A DNA stretch of 64,000 nucleotides. It comes from JACMQX01 sp044225675. Lineage in GTDB: Bacteria; Pseudomonadota; Gammaproteobacteria; Burkholderiales; Burkholderiaceae_C. This document shows, piece by piece, positions 51,820 through 61,040 of this stretch (its first letter is position 1; every line of letters starts with the position of its first letter). The stretch lies in contig JBGAIH010000019.1 in NCBI GenBank assembly GCA_044225675.1, positions 33,731 through 97,730 on the forward strand, given 5' to 3'. A program made the position numbers and the translations under genes. The notes under the pieces are model-generated. The model saw only the letters and a list, made by a program, of their open reading frames with translations. It was not told the origin of the DNA and searched no databases.

Positions 51820-53544
51820 TCAGACGATGGCTAAGGCAGCGCAGAACTGCGCGCGCAGGGCCTGCAACCGAGCGGGATCGATCCCGCCGCCAGTGATTGC
51901 TTTCATCACTTCCACCGGCTTCTTCTCAGACCGGTCTGGAACCGGTATGCCGAGAAAGTCTTCCAAACAGCCGAGAAACTTGACCGGCGCAGCCAGCGTC
52001 GCGGGGTTCCTACATGTCTCGATCAAGTCGTTCACCGCGCCGTGAACGTTCTTGCCGTTGTCGTCGTCCAGCATGACTCCGTGGGGAATGCCATAGGCAG
52101 ACAGCAGCGCCATGTATCGATGCAAGTTGAACTTGCCCAGGGCGTCAATGACGCACACGCGATGCGGCGTGAGATCGTGCCACTCGTTGGCAAGGAGATA
52201 GTTGAACAAGGCTCGCTCCGTCGCGCCTTCCACCAAGAGCACGCGGTCAGCAAAGAACAGCGAAGCTCGCTCCCCATCGAGCCAGAGTTGAAACCGAAAC
52301 CGCTCTTCCTGTTCGGCGATGTGCGCCTGCGGCGGCTGCGCAATCATGTCCCTGGCTCGCTTCTTTGCGTTCTCCGGTACGTTGGCATCAGCAACAAAGG
52401 CCTGTAGGGCAACCAGCAGTTCGCCTCCCTGGTCGAACAGCGCTTTGATCTGGCCGCCCCTGGGCTGGAAAGCGCGGCTTGCCCCGTTCAGCCGCTGTAT
52501 GCGGACGAGCTGGCCAATCTGTTCCGCCGCCTTGCCTGCGAACGTGGACGAGTGGGTTGTGATGATCACTTGCTGACCCGGCTCCGCGCCCAGTCGGCGC
52601 AGGTGATAGGCCATGCTCTCCTGCTGGCTTGGGTGCAGGAAGGCCTCCGGTTCCTCGAACAGGACGAGGTTGAAGTTCGGATTGAATTCCTTCTTGTCTG
52701 CCTTCTTCTCATCCTTGAAGGTGGGCGCCAGGCGAATCAGCTCATAGATGACCGAACGCTGGAAACCATGTCCATAGCGGTCAAGATCGAACCCCACATC
52801 CCCGAGTGCGGCATCAACGAACGCGAATTTCACCAGCGACCTGGAGATGTCCTCCGGTGCTACCGAGCCGACTGACAGATCGATCTTGATGCTCCAGGCA
52901 GATATCGCAGTGTTCAGCGGTGCGGAAATCTCACTCAGGAATCCATCATTCTTCCTGGCTTCGGCGTTAAATTTCTCGAAGGCTGATGACACCTCTTTGA
53001 ACGCCTCGCTCTTTGCCACCACCTTCTTGAGCAGAAAGTTGAGCATATTGCGCAGCGGGGACGGGCCGCTCATCTTGGTTTGCTCGGCGGGCGTCGTGAG
53101 CGCTGGGACGTAGATGATCTGGCCGACCTTTGCCGCGCCTACGTTCTTCGCCCCATAGAACAACTCCGTGTCCAGTGTCCCCTTGATGAGGCCGAAGATG
53201 TTGCTCTGGGCGGCCTGAACACGGCCCTTTTCTTCAGACTTGAAGTAGCGACGAACGGTAAGCGTATGATCTGCTACCCCGTCCTTGTACTTTTCAGCCA
53301 AGCCGGCCCACTCGTCGTCATCCAGTGCGAACTTGAGCTGGACCCAGGACTCCTGATCCGCCGCGCCCGCTTTGGGGAAGTCTTCAGGCGACCATTTCAG
53401 ATCGTCGTAGAACGACCGCAACGCATTCAGTACGGTGCTCTTCCCTGCGTTGTTCGGGCCTACCAGCAGCGTGTAGTCATGGACCTCGATGCAAAGGTCC
53501 GTGACCGAGCGGTAGTTGTGGATCGTGAGTTCTCGTAGCTTCAT
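51820..53544 (-). CDS. OLD-family ATPase with TOPRIM nuclease domain
   Basis: 574 residues. ABC-type ATPase: Walker A G-P-N-N-A-G-K-S-T at 29-37, Walker B L-V-L-F-E-E-P-E-A-F-L-H-P at 293-305 and H-loop T-T-H-S-S at 329-333. A TOPRIM domain follows: L-L-V-E-G-A-T-E with E439 and the D-x-D-type M-L-D-D-D-N-G-K-N at 491-499. This is the layout of OLD/GajA nucleases, which cut phage DNA when nucleotide levels change. GGAGG seven bases before the ATG. Lies between mod and mcrB; no UvrD-like Gabija partner is present. Confidence 0.9.
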   Translation of the reverse strand: MKLRELTIHNYRSVTDLCIEVHDYTLLVGPNNAGKSTVLNALRSFYDDLKWSPEDFPKAGAADQESWVQLKFALDDDEWAGLAEKYKDGVADHTLTVRRYFKSEEKGRVQAAQSNIFGLIKGTLDTELFYGAKNVGAAKVGQIIYVPALTTPAEQTKMSGPSPLRNMLNFLLKKVVAKSEAFKEVSSAFEKFNAEARKNDGFLSEISAPLNTAISAWSIKIDLSVGSVAPEDISRSLVKFAFVDAALGDVGFDLDRYGHGFQRSVIYELIRLAPTFKDEKKADKKEFNPNFNLVLFEEPEAFLHPSQQESMAYHLRRLGAEPGQQVIITTHSSTFAGKAAEQIGQLVRIQRLNGASRAFQPRGGQIKALFDQGGELLVALQAFVADANVPENAKKRARDMIAQPPQAHIAEQEERFRFQLWLDGERASLFFADRVLLVEGATERALFNYLLANEWHDLTPHRVCVIDALGKFNLHRYMALLSAYGIPHGVMLDDDNGKNVHGAVNDLIETCRNPATLAAPVKFLGCLEDFLGIPVPDRSEKKPVEVMKAITGGGIDPARLQALRAQFCAALAIV

Positions 53545-53589
53545 CGCTTGCCTCCCCAGGCCAACGTAGTCTTTCGAGTCGAGGTCTTG

Positions 53590-55704
53590 TCAGACAGCTA
53601 TGGTGATGACCAACTCCTCACCCAGCATGTCGATGATCTTGACGGCTACGGTCGAGCTACCCGGCGGTGCCGGTGGCTCGTAGCGTCCATTCACAAGGTC
53701 TTGCTTCCGCTCCGGCACGTCGGCCAGGGCTACATTGAAAACTTGCCCGTCGTACTGCGTGTCGATCAAGATGCAATCGACGACCGCGCGCCAGTCGGAA
53801 ATCTGGGCGCGGAACACGCCTTGCTCAAGATTCAAGCGCTGCATGATGGTGGGCGACACAACGTCTTGCACTTCCACCACCAGCTGGGCATTGGCCCCTT
53901 TACCCGTGCGTTTGGCGCTGACCTGAGCGGTCAGCGGCTCGTGCTTGATGATGCCGCCGAGCTTGCGGTCGGTGCGCAACTCCACCACGTGCAGCTTGTT
54001 GACCGGGCGGTTGCGGTTGTAGGTCTCCACCCAGGCCCGCGCGTCGTGCTGCCAGCCGAGGCACACCACCATCACGTCGCGTTCTTCGGTCGGGCGGGTC
54101 TTCAGCTCGTTGCGCACCGCCTCCAGGTCCAGCGGCGTCAGCGGATGGTTGAACGGCACGATCTTGACCAGGCGGCCACCTTGGGTGCCTTCAAAGAACG
54201 AGTCGGTACGCGTGCGGGTGACGCCCAGGTGCTGGCAGGCCAGCTCGACGGCTTCGTTATGCTGGATCTGCAGGTCGTAGTCGTTGACGCGGTAGGTCGC
54301 GAACGCGAGTTGGCTTGGCTTTTGGCAAGCCTCAGCTGTTCCGATCAGGTCGACTTGCTGCGGTACGCCTGCGTCACCAGCCTGGGAGCGCATCAGATCT
54401 TGGATGCGCTTACCCGTCGTTTGGATGGCGCCCTTGTTGATGTCGCAGCCGATCCAGCGGCGACCAAGCCGCTGCGCGACAGCGACGGTCGTGCCCGACC
54501 CGACAAAGCAGTCGAGAACCAGATCGCCCGGTTCGCTCGATGATTCGATCAGCCGCTCCAGGAGCGCTTCCGGCTTTTGCGTCGGGTACTCCTCGCTCTC
54601 TTCCGCATTGCTCGAAAGCGCACTGAAGTCGGTCCAGATCGACTGAAGTTCGACGCCGGGCAGGTCATTCAGGAACTGGATAAAGTTGGGGCGGCCGTCG
54701 CCATCCTTCGCCCATCGGATGCGGCCGACCTTTTCCAGCGCATCGAATGCAGTCTGGGGGGTCTCTGCTTCCTCGGCGGTGATCAAGCCCTTGGCCACTT
54801 CCGGAACGGCCCAGTGCCGACCGCGTCCGATCGTTCCCGGATCCAGTCCCTTCCATGGCGATCCCGACGGACCGACACGACGGCCCGGCGCCGTGATTGG
54901 CGTTTCACGGAATAGCCTGCCGTCAGTGTCCGGCTTGAAATTCGATTCGATGTAGTCCTTGCTGTAGGGCAGGTACTGTTGCCTCCAGGTGAACTTCTCG
55001 CCTTTCGTGGCGAAGAGAATCGTGTCGTGGATGTGGTTGAAGGTGCCACTTCCGGATCGGGCGGTCGTCCGCTTCCAGACAATCTCATTGCGGAACTGGT
55101 CTGCGCCGAAGATCTCTTCCATGACGCACCGGAGATGGTGCGATTTGTTCCAGTCGCAGTGGAGGTAGAGGGCGCCTCCTTCAGCAAGTAGTTCTCGCAA
55201 CATCAACAGGCGTTCATACATGAACTGCAGATAGTTATCGTTGGCCCAGATGTCGCTGTACTGCACCTGCTCGCCCAGCGTGTAGTCCTCGCCGTCGATC
55301 TTGACCGTGCCCTTCGCGCCGCGCAATTGAACCTTGCGCACATAGTCGGCACCGCTGTCGAAAGGCGGGTCGATGTAGATCAGCTTGACCTTGCCCCGAA
55401 AGCCGTTGGCCAGCAGGTGCGCCAGCACATCCTTGTTGTCGCCGTGGTACAGCAGGCCACCCTGGGGCAAGTCCTTGGGCCAGTCGGTCCAGGTCACTTC
55501 CTGCAACGACACGGGCTTACCCGCCGTTGCGTCGAAGCGCTCGATGGCCTGTGCGGGGTAGGCCCGCACGCGGGCGAGCGGCTTCTTGCCCACCCAGGTG
55601 AGCATGGGGCGGCCCTTGGCCTTGGCGACGGTTACGTCCTTGGGCTTCTTGATGTTGTCGGTCATGGTCTGTCTGTATTCGCTGTTCTGGGTGGCGTCCG
55701 TCAT
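53590..55704 (-). CDS. Beta-class site-specific DNA methyltransferase (type III Mod-like)
   Basis: 704 residues. D-P-P-F at 112-115 (catalytic motif IV) precedes T-Q-K-P-E at 375-379 and D-C-F-V-G-S-G-T-T at 398-406 (AdoMet motif I), the beta-class order, so it makes N6-methyladenine or N4-methylcytosine. The C-terminal ~270 residues probably hold target recognition. Its start overlaps the res stop by 4 nt. The gene order res then mod is the reverse of the usual type III arrangement. Confidence 0.9.
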   Translation of the reverse strand: MTDATQNSEYRQTMTDNIKKPKDVTVAKAKGRPMLTWVGKKPLARVRAYPAQAIERFDATAGKPVSLQEVTWTDWPKDLPQGGLLYHGDNKDVLAHLLANGFRGKVKLIYIDPPFDSGADYVRKVQLRGAKGTVKIDGEDYTLGEQVQYSDIWANDNYLQFMYERLLMLRELLAEGGALYLHCDWNKSHHLRCVMEEIFGADQFRNEIVWKRTTARSGSGTFNHIHDTILFATKGEKFTWRQQYLPYSKDYIESNFKPDTDGRLFRETPITAPGRRVGPSGSPWKGLDPGTIGRGRHWAVPEVAKGLITAEEAETPQTAFDALEKVGRIRWAKDGDGRPNFIQFLNDLPGVELQSIWTDFSALSSNAEESEEYPTQKPEALLERLIESSSEPGDLVLDCFVGSGTTVAVAQRLGRRWIGCDINKGAIQTTGKRIQDLMRSQAGDAGVPQQVDLIGTAEACQKPSQLAFATYRVNDYDLQIQHNEAVELACQHLGVTRTRTDSFFEGTQGGRLVKIVPFNHPLTPLDLEAVRNELKTRPTEERDVMVVCLGWQHDARAWVETYNRNRPVNKLHVVELRTDRKLGGIIKHEPLTAQVSAKRTGKGANAQLVVEVQDVVSPTIMQRLNLEQGVFRAQISDWRAVVDCILIDTQYDGQVFNVALADVPERKQDLVNGRYEPPAPPGSSTVAVKIIDMLGEELVITIAV

Positions 55705-58412
55705 GCACCGGCGATGAAGTCGCGGACTTGGGCGTAGCCTTCTGCCTTCAGGTCAGTGTCGGCAAACATCACGTGGTAGGCCAGCTTGTCGGGGTTCAAG
55801 CCCTCCCATTGCTTCAGCGCCACGGCCTTTTTGCCTTCCAGGGTTTGGGCAGGTTCGCCCAGGCCCAGCCGCGCCAAGTCGCCCTTGATGTCGGGGCTGT
55901 AGCTGTCGCGCTTGATCTCCACCACCAAGTGCTTGCCATCGGCGCGGCGCAACACGAAGTCAGGCGTGTAGCGGTGCCAGCGGCCGTCGTCACCCAGGTA
56001 CTCGGCGTAGAGGTCGGTCTTGGCAGGGTCGGTGATGCCGCCTGTGAACCAAACCCCTTCGATCTGATGCGCCTCGGTCTGTAACTGGGTCAGTGCCCAC
56101 CGCAGAAACTCGGCCTCGGGACCGGAGTCGAAGTTGTAGCCCTCGTAGTGGAAACTGTTGGCCAGTGCGTGCGCGGCGTCCGGCGTATCACGTGCCGTCA
56201 GGTACAGCGGCTCCCGCTCCTTGGCAAAGCTGATGCGGGCTGTGTAGACCGGCTGCCCCGAGCGCTCGGACTTCTCGAACCCATCAGCCTTGACCAGGGC
56301 GATGGCCACGTCGATTTCTTCGAAGTGCTCTTCGTAGTCGGAACGCTGGGCTTCGATCTGCTGGCCCAGTGCGGCGAGGTGGTATTCGGGGATGTCGGCG
56401 CCCAGGCCATAGGCGCTGCGCAGGGCCGCCAGCACGTCGCGCGTGGCCAGGTGGTAGTTGGCGGCCAGCTCGGCGGCGGCGGCGTAGCTGTCCAGCTCGG
56501 GCGGCGGCGCCGGCAACACATCGTCACCGCCGTCCACCTTCTGAAGTGCGGTCGTGCCTGAGGCTGTTTGCACGGGCGTCAAGGTCTCCACCATCACACC
56601 GGCTGGCGCGGCCACGTCCGGCACCGTCAGGTAAAGCGGTGCTGCCGTACCGGTGTCGGCCTTGCGTCGGTAGCGCAGCACGCGCTTCTTGATCAGCAGG
56701 GGCGGCAGGTGCGGCCGATGCAGGACGATTTCGCGCTCCACGCGCTCGGCCTGCTGGGCGTCCAAGTCCTTGAGCGAGGTGCCGTAGGTCTCGGCCAACT
56801 GGGACTCCAGCGTCTTGCGGTTGCTGTCCGTCAAGTACACCCGGGCCGGGTGCTTGTTGCCTGGCACCTGGCGCAGGCATCGGGTGGCCGCCTGCAGCAC
56901 GAAGTTGTTGCTGTTGGCCAGCTTGCGGACAAGCGCCGTCGCAAACAAGCTGGGGCAGTTCCAGCCCTCGGTTCCCATGTTCACCAACAGCAGCACCCGT
57001 TCGGGCGCTTCGGGGTTGCGGGCCACCGCCTCGAACTGGCGCCGCGTGGCTTCGCTGCTTTTGCCATCGACGGCCAGGATGGTGTCGGTGCCGATGCCGC
57101 GTTGGGCAAGGGCCGACTCGACAGCGCCCCGCAGTTCGTCGCGCGTTTCGATGTTGGGGAAGTACAGTGCCAGGCGCGCCGGCGCCCCGTTGGGCAGGCT
57201 CACTGCCCAGTAGTCGCGCACGAAGTCTTCGATCACGCTCGACACCAGCGTGTCGGCCTCGCCGTCGCCCAGATCGAACACCTTGATGTTTTTGGCCAGT
57301 TCCTTCAGCACGCCGTCCCGGATGCCTTCGCCCAGGCCGTACCAAACCACCACGTCCCGCAAGGGCTGACGCTCGAAGTAGGGCGTGCCGGTGGCGTTGA
57401 TCACGACGATCAGGTTGGTTTCCTCAGCCAGGTAGTCGATGGTTCGGCGGACCTTCTTGATACCGTCATCCCTGAAGACGAGTTCGCCGGTCTCCTTGTC
57501 CTTCTCCCACTTGCCCAGCAGTTTCTGTCCGTAGGTGTGGTGCGCCTCGTCGGAAAATACGGCCAGGTGCGGCAGCGATGCCACGGCTTGCAGCCGCAGG
57601 TTGGCCAGCTCGGTCTGCTCTTCATCCTTCGTGCCGGCGAAAAGCGGCCCCTGCTGGCCGTTGCCGCGCACGTTGGGCTTCTGGATACGGATCTTCTCGG
57701 TGTTCGTGACGATGACGTTGAAGTTGCTGCCCCACACGATGGGGATCTGCTTGTCGCCGTCGCGCGTGAAGGTCAGCTTCAGGCTGGCAGCGAATGGCTT
57801 GTGCATGCGCGGCGGCAGCAGCTTGTCGTACGGCACATCGGAAAGTTCTCGCAGCGCACTGAGGATGGTCTTGCCCGGCGCAAAGATCAGCGCGTTCTGC
57901 ACGAACGGACCATCGGGGTACTCCATAGCCATGGCGAACTCGGTGGCCACAATGGAGCCCATCAAAATCGTTTTGCCCGCGCCCATGGCCAGGGCAAGGA
58001 TGTAGCTTGCATAGTCCAGGGTCAGGGACTCGCGCAAGCTCTCCAACGCGTACTGGCGGACGAAGGCGTTGTCGGACTTGACCCGCTCCAGGCAGCTTTC
58101 AAGCCCCTCGTCCGCGATGAAGCTGACGATGTCGGGATGGGTCAGGCCCATGGCCTCGCGGCGGTCCTTCGGCTTCGGAAACAGCTTGGCGTAGAGGTCT
58201 GGAATCCTGGGCGTCCCCAGCACGAGGCGGAGGTACCAGTAGGTTTCCAGCGCTCGGAACTGGGCACGCCGAAGGTAGCGAAGCTGGCCAGTTTCATCGT
58301 CCTCAGTGGCGAACTCTAGTATCTCGCGGATTGCAGGATATTCGTCGCCGGGGTAGTTGGCGACTCGCCAGGCATCAACTCGTTGCGCAAGGACTTGATA
58401 AAGGTAGGACAT
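55701..58412 (-). CDS. Type III-like restriction endonuclease/helicase (Res)
   Basis: 903 residues. Superfamily 2 helicase: A-M-G-A-G-K-T (Walker A, 144-148), S-D-E-A-H-H (motif II, DEAH at 288-291), N-A-T-G-T-P-Y (motif III) and a C-terminal Q-A-A-T-R-C-L-R-Q (motif VI). A nuclease tail is present: R-Y-T-P-D-F-V-L at ~814-821 and V-V-E-I-K-R-D at ~830-836, a PD-ExK site. It would translocate on DNA and cut with the methyltransferase partner. Starts 36 bp after the small ORF. Confidence 0.9.
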   Translation of the reverse strand: MSYLYQVLAQRVDAWRVANYPGDEYPAIREILEFATEDDETGQLRYLRRAQFRALETYWYLRLVLGTPRIPDLYAKLFPKPKDRREAMGLTHPDIVSFIADEGLESCLERVKSDNAFVRQYALESLRESLTLDYASYILALAMGAGKTILMGSIVATEFAMAMEYPDGPFVQNALIFAPGKTILSALRELSDVPYDKLLPPRMHKPFAASLKLTFTRDGDKQIPIVWGSNFNVIVTNTEKIRIQKPNVRGNGQQGPLFAGTKDEEQTELANLRLQAVASLPHLAVFSDEAHHTYGQKLLGKWEKDKETGELVFRDDGIKKVRRTIDYLAEETNLIVVINATGTPYFERQPLRDVVVWYGLGEGIRDGVLKELAKNIKVFDLGDGEADTLVSSVIEDFVRDYWAVSLPNGAPARLALYFPNIETRDELRGAVESALAQRGIGTDTILAVDGKSSEATRRQFEAVARNPEAPERVLLLVNMGTEGWNCPSLFATALVRKLANSNNFVLQAATRCLRQVPGNKHPARVYLTDSNRKTLESQLAETYGTSLKDLDAQQAERVEREIVLHRPHLPPLLIKKRVLRYRRKADTGTAAPLYLTVPDVAAPAGVMVETLTPVQTASGTTALQKVDGGDDVLPAPPPELDSYAAAAELAANYHLATRDVLAALRSAYGLGADIPEYHLAALGQQIEAQRSDYEEHFEEIDVAIALVKADGFEKSERSGQPVYTARISFAKEREPLYLTARDTPDAAHALANSFHYEGYNFDSGPEAEFLRWALTQLQTEAHQIEGVWFTGGITDPAKTDLYAEYLGDDGRWHRYTPDFVLRRADGKHLVVEIKRDSYSPDIKGDLARLGLGEPAQTLEGKKAVALKQWEGLNPDKLAYHVMFADTDLKAEGYAQVRDFIAGA

Positions 58413-58448
58413 GAAATCGGCGCTGGTCTGACGTTGATGAGCTGGGCC

Positions 58449-58748
58449 TCAGATGAACGAATTTGGCGCCGTATGTGCATGTGGCCTTGACAACGGCGCG
58501 GTCAGAGTAGCCTCGTCGATCGGAGGCAAGTTAATGCGCTCGCATGCTGGCTGGGGGGCGCGGTCAAACCTATCACTGAAGAAGTCAGTGATGGAGCTCG
58601 CACAGTTCTCGGAGCGGATGTTCTCGACGTCAGCCATGGCATGAACAGCCAACTCAAGAAGATTGCCGCGCGCCTGAGCCAAGTGCGCGACATTGCTTGC
58701 GAATAAGCCCATGGCAACCTCGCGGACGATTGAACAAATTTCGAGCAT
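58449..58748 (-). CDS. Small hypothetical protein between hipA and res
   Basis: 99 residues, not recognised. The first ~55 residues are a plausible amphipathic helix pair (I-V-R-E-V-A-M-G-L-F-A-S-N-V-A-H-L-A-Q-A-R-G-N-L-L-E-L-A-V); the C-terminus is Pro/Thr-rich. Its ATG begins one base after the hipA stop (TAG-A-ATG), implying translation by reinitiation, and it ends 36 bp before res. It could be a regulator, an inhibitor, or a gene fragment. Confidence 0.5.
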   Translation of the reverse strand: MLEICSIVREVAMGLFASNVAHLAQARGNLLELAVHAMADVENIRSENCASSITDFFSDRFDRAPQPACERINLPPIDEATLTAPLSRPHAHTAPNSFI

Positions 58749-58749
58749 T

Positions 58750-60051
58750 CTATGTCTCGGACTCGAATGCCGATTTCGACGCGAAGCCCGCGAAGGCATC
58801 TCCCGGCCGCCAGTCACCCACGGCATAGACGCGCTGATCACGCAAGCCCTGCACACCTTCCGCCCAGGCCATCAACATGCGCTTGCCGATCTCCTTGAAG
58901 CCGCTGTGCTGAGTCATGGCCTGACGCACTTGCTGCCCAACATCGGCCACGGCATCACTGATCGCATCCACCATCTGCACCTGCTCCTTGGGTTGAATGC
59001 CAAAGTTGGCCGCGATGAACTTTTGCAGGTTCTTGCCTGGCGTCCAGGTTTTCTTGCCCATGAACTCGATAGCCGGCGGGTTGAGCTGAAAGCCTGCATA
59101 TACACGGGTGGTCAGCATGTCGTAGGCCGGCGAGAGGTGCACATCAGCCCTGCTCGTGTACAGCAGCGCCAGATTCTTGGCGTGGCCATCGGCATTGCGC
59201 AAGGCATAGGTCAGCAGTAAGGTGGTGGCCAGTTGCCTGAAGGTGTCCAGCCTGCGCTCCGCTGGCACGTGATCGCGCACGGCCTTCGCGATGCGCTCCC
59301 AGGTGGTGTCGTACTTGGCAGCCGGTCTCAGGCCGAGCAACGAACAGAAGTCTTCCATGCCCCAGTGCAGCTGGCCGTGTGCATCCACGTCGAAGCGGTG
59401 CACGACGAGGGCCTGCCCGTCGTCTGACACTTCCGTCCTGGCGGTGGGCATGACCCTTGATGCCACCTGCATGCACAGGTGCTCGTTCAGCGCCACAAAG
59501 GGTAGCTGCTTGCTGGAGCCCTTGATGATGTGCCGCCGAGTGATCAGGCTGGCCTTCTTGTGCGCCGCCCATGACGAACCTGGTTGCGCTTCTGCGGCCT
59601 CATCCAGGAACTTGGGCACCACGCCAGACACGCCGCTCGTGGCGTGCTGGCGAACCAGTTCAGCAAAGGCCTCTTCGGAGTTGTCGCCCTTCAGCAGCGC
59701 AGCCACCTCGATGGGCCTGGCAGGCTGATTCAGCTCGGCGCCCGTTGCCGCCACCTGGACTCGGCCCACCATGTTGCGGCCGATGACCGACAGCAAGGCC
59801 ATCGGGCTTGCTCCGATGTGCGGGCCGAATTGCTCTTGCAGTACCTGCAGCAAAAAGCCTTCGGGCAGGTTCATCTGCAGCACGGGCGGCAATGAGTCAT
59901 CCCACACGTAGGACTCGGTTCGCACTGGCATCGTGAGGGAGACAAAGTCATCGGTCGCCGTGTTGGCGTGGTAGCTCAGGACACTCTTGAAGTCGCCCGA
60001 TGGCTCCAGCACAGCGACATCCCGGCCCATGACGTAGACCGAGAGCTTCAT
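58750..60051 (-). CDS. hipA: HipA-family serine/threonine kinase toxin
   Basis: 433 residues (E. coli HipA 440). The N-terminal subdomain (V-Y-V-M-G-R-D-V-A-V-L) is followed by the ejectable loop S-G-V-S-G-V-V-P-K-F near 139-148 and the kinase site N-A-D-G-H-A-K-N at 286-293 with D311 in P-A-Y-D-M-L. HipA kinases phosphorylate tRNA synthetases or similar targets and halt growth. Start overlaps the hipB stop (ATGA). All key residues are present, so it looks active. Confidence 0.93.
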   Translation of the reverse strand: MKLSVYVMGRDVAVLEPSGDFKSVLSYHANTATDDFVSLTMPVRTESYVWDDSLPPVLQMNLPEGFLLQVLQEQFGPHIGASPMALLSVIGRNMVGRVQVAATGAELNQPARPIEVAALLKGDNSEEAFAELVRQHATSGVSGVVPKFLDEAAEAQPGSSWAAHKKASLITRRHIIKGSSKQLPFVALNEHLCMQVASRVMPTARTEVSDDGQALVVHRFDVDAHGQLHWGMEDFCSLLGLRPAAKYDTTWERIAKAVRDHVPAERRLDTFRQLATTLLLTYALRNADGHAKNLALLYTSRADVHLSPAYDMLTTRVYAGFQLNPPAIEFMGKKTWTPGKNLQKFIAANFGIQPKEQVQMVDAISDAVADVGQQVRQAMTQHSGFKEIGKRMLMAWAEGVQGLRDQRVYAVGDWRPGDAFAGFASKSAFESET

Positions 60052-60302
60052 GCCTGGTTGCGCTCACGGCGCAGTTCATCCAGCGTGCCCGCCTGGCCTG
60101 TCGGGATGATGCTCAGCTCCATGCCGAGCACTGCCAGCACGGCCAGCAACTTTCGGGCGCCGAACTCGGCGCCGCGCCCCCGCTCGAAGCGGGACAGGGA
60201 TTCGGGGGTGACGCCGGCCTTCTCGGCGACCACTTGCTGACGCAGCTTGAGCGCTTTTCGACGCTCTGCCACAGCCTCACCGAGCTCTTGGAGAGTTTGC
60301 AT
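60048..60302 (-). CDS. hipB: HipB-like HTH antitoxin and autorepressor
   Basis: 84 residues with an XRE-type helix-turn-helix: R-R-K-A-L-K-L-R-Q-Q-V-V-A-E-K-A-G-V-T-P then S-L-S-R-F-E-R-G-R-G, followed by a short tail. HipB neutralises HipA and represses the operon. The ATG at 60302 lies 7 bp after a TATAAA box, so the mRNA may be leaderless. It is the first of nine same-strand genes. Confidence 0.93.
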   Translation of the reverse strand: MQTLQELGEAVAERRKALKLRQQVVAEKAGVTPESLSRFERGRGAEFGARKLLAVLAVLGMELSIIPTGQAGTLDELRRERNQA

Positions 60303-60308
60303 TTGACA

Positions 60309-60347
60309 TTTATATCAAGAAAGTCCGATTTCTGGTAATTTCTTGAT
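60309..60347 (-). promoter_or_regulatory. hipB promoter with inverted-repeat operator
   Basis: ATCAAGAAA at 60314-60322 and TTTCTTGAT at 60339-60347 form perfect 9-bp arms with a 16-bp spacer. On the minus strand TATAAA (60314-60309) is the -10 with TTACCA 18 bp upstream as a weak -35. Arms overlapping the promoter suggest HipB binding and autorepression. Confidence 0.65.
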
Positions 60348-60438
60348 GCAAAAATCAATTTTCCCGATGCTGGCGGCTCCTCGCATCCTCCGATTTGCGC
60401 GGCTGCGCAACCCAACAACCCGCCAATCGATCCATTGC

Positions 60439-60515
<77 letters not shown>

Positions 60516-60759
60516 GCACCAGCCGGGCATTGTAGGCGCGCCGCGCGCCGGGCCTGGCCTCGCGAAGGGCCCCTGTACGTCCGGCCCGGTCCCCCTGCCG
60601 CGCAACTCGCGCCGCGAATCCTGCAACTCGTCGCAATCCGCTGTCGGCCTCGCGCCCGGCCCGGCACAGTACACCCATCGACGACAGAAAGCCGCCGATA
60701 ACAAGGCAAACAACCTGTTCAACCCTTAGCAACCTGCTACTGAAAGAAAGAAGTCCATC

Positions 60760-61038
60760 ATGAAGAAGATCGCCCTCCTGTCCCTCGTGCTCGCCGCCGG
60801 TGCCGCCATGGCCGCCGAACCCGCCAGCTTCGACCCCCAGTACACCCCCGGCACCGCCACCCGCGCGCAAGTGCAGGCCGAAGTCGTGCAAGCCGTGAAG
60901 AACGACACGCTGCCGCAGACCGGTGAAGTCGGCCAGTTCGCCGTCGAAGCCCGCAGCACCGCTGGCCGTGACCGCGCCGACGTGCGCGCCGAGGCCCGCC
61001 AGGCCACGGCCGCTCACCTGACCTTCGGCGAAGTCTGA
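60760..61038 (+). CDS. DUF4148 domain-containing secreted protein
   Basis: 92 residues: signal peptide (K-K-I-A-L-L-S-L-V-L-A-A-G-A-A-M-A-A), then T-R-A-Q-V-Q-A-E-V-V-Q-A-V-K-N-D-T-L-P, the DUF4148 core common in Burkholderiales periplasmic proteins of unknown function. AAAGAAAG precedes the ATG. Convergent with the acyl-CoA synthetase gene, 2 bp between stops. Confidence 0.88.
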   Translation: MKKIALLSLVLAAGAAMAAEPASFDPQYTPGTATRAQVQAEVVQAVKNDTLPQTGEVGQFAVEARSTAGRDRADVRAEARQATAAHLTFGEV

Positions 61039-61040
61039 GT

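Noticed and set aside
51820..53544. Gabija system
   Set aside because: The OLD-like protein fits GajA in layout, but no UvrD/PcrA-like GajB helicase is adjacent.
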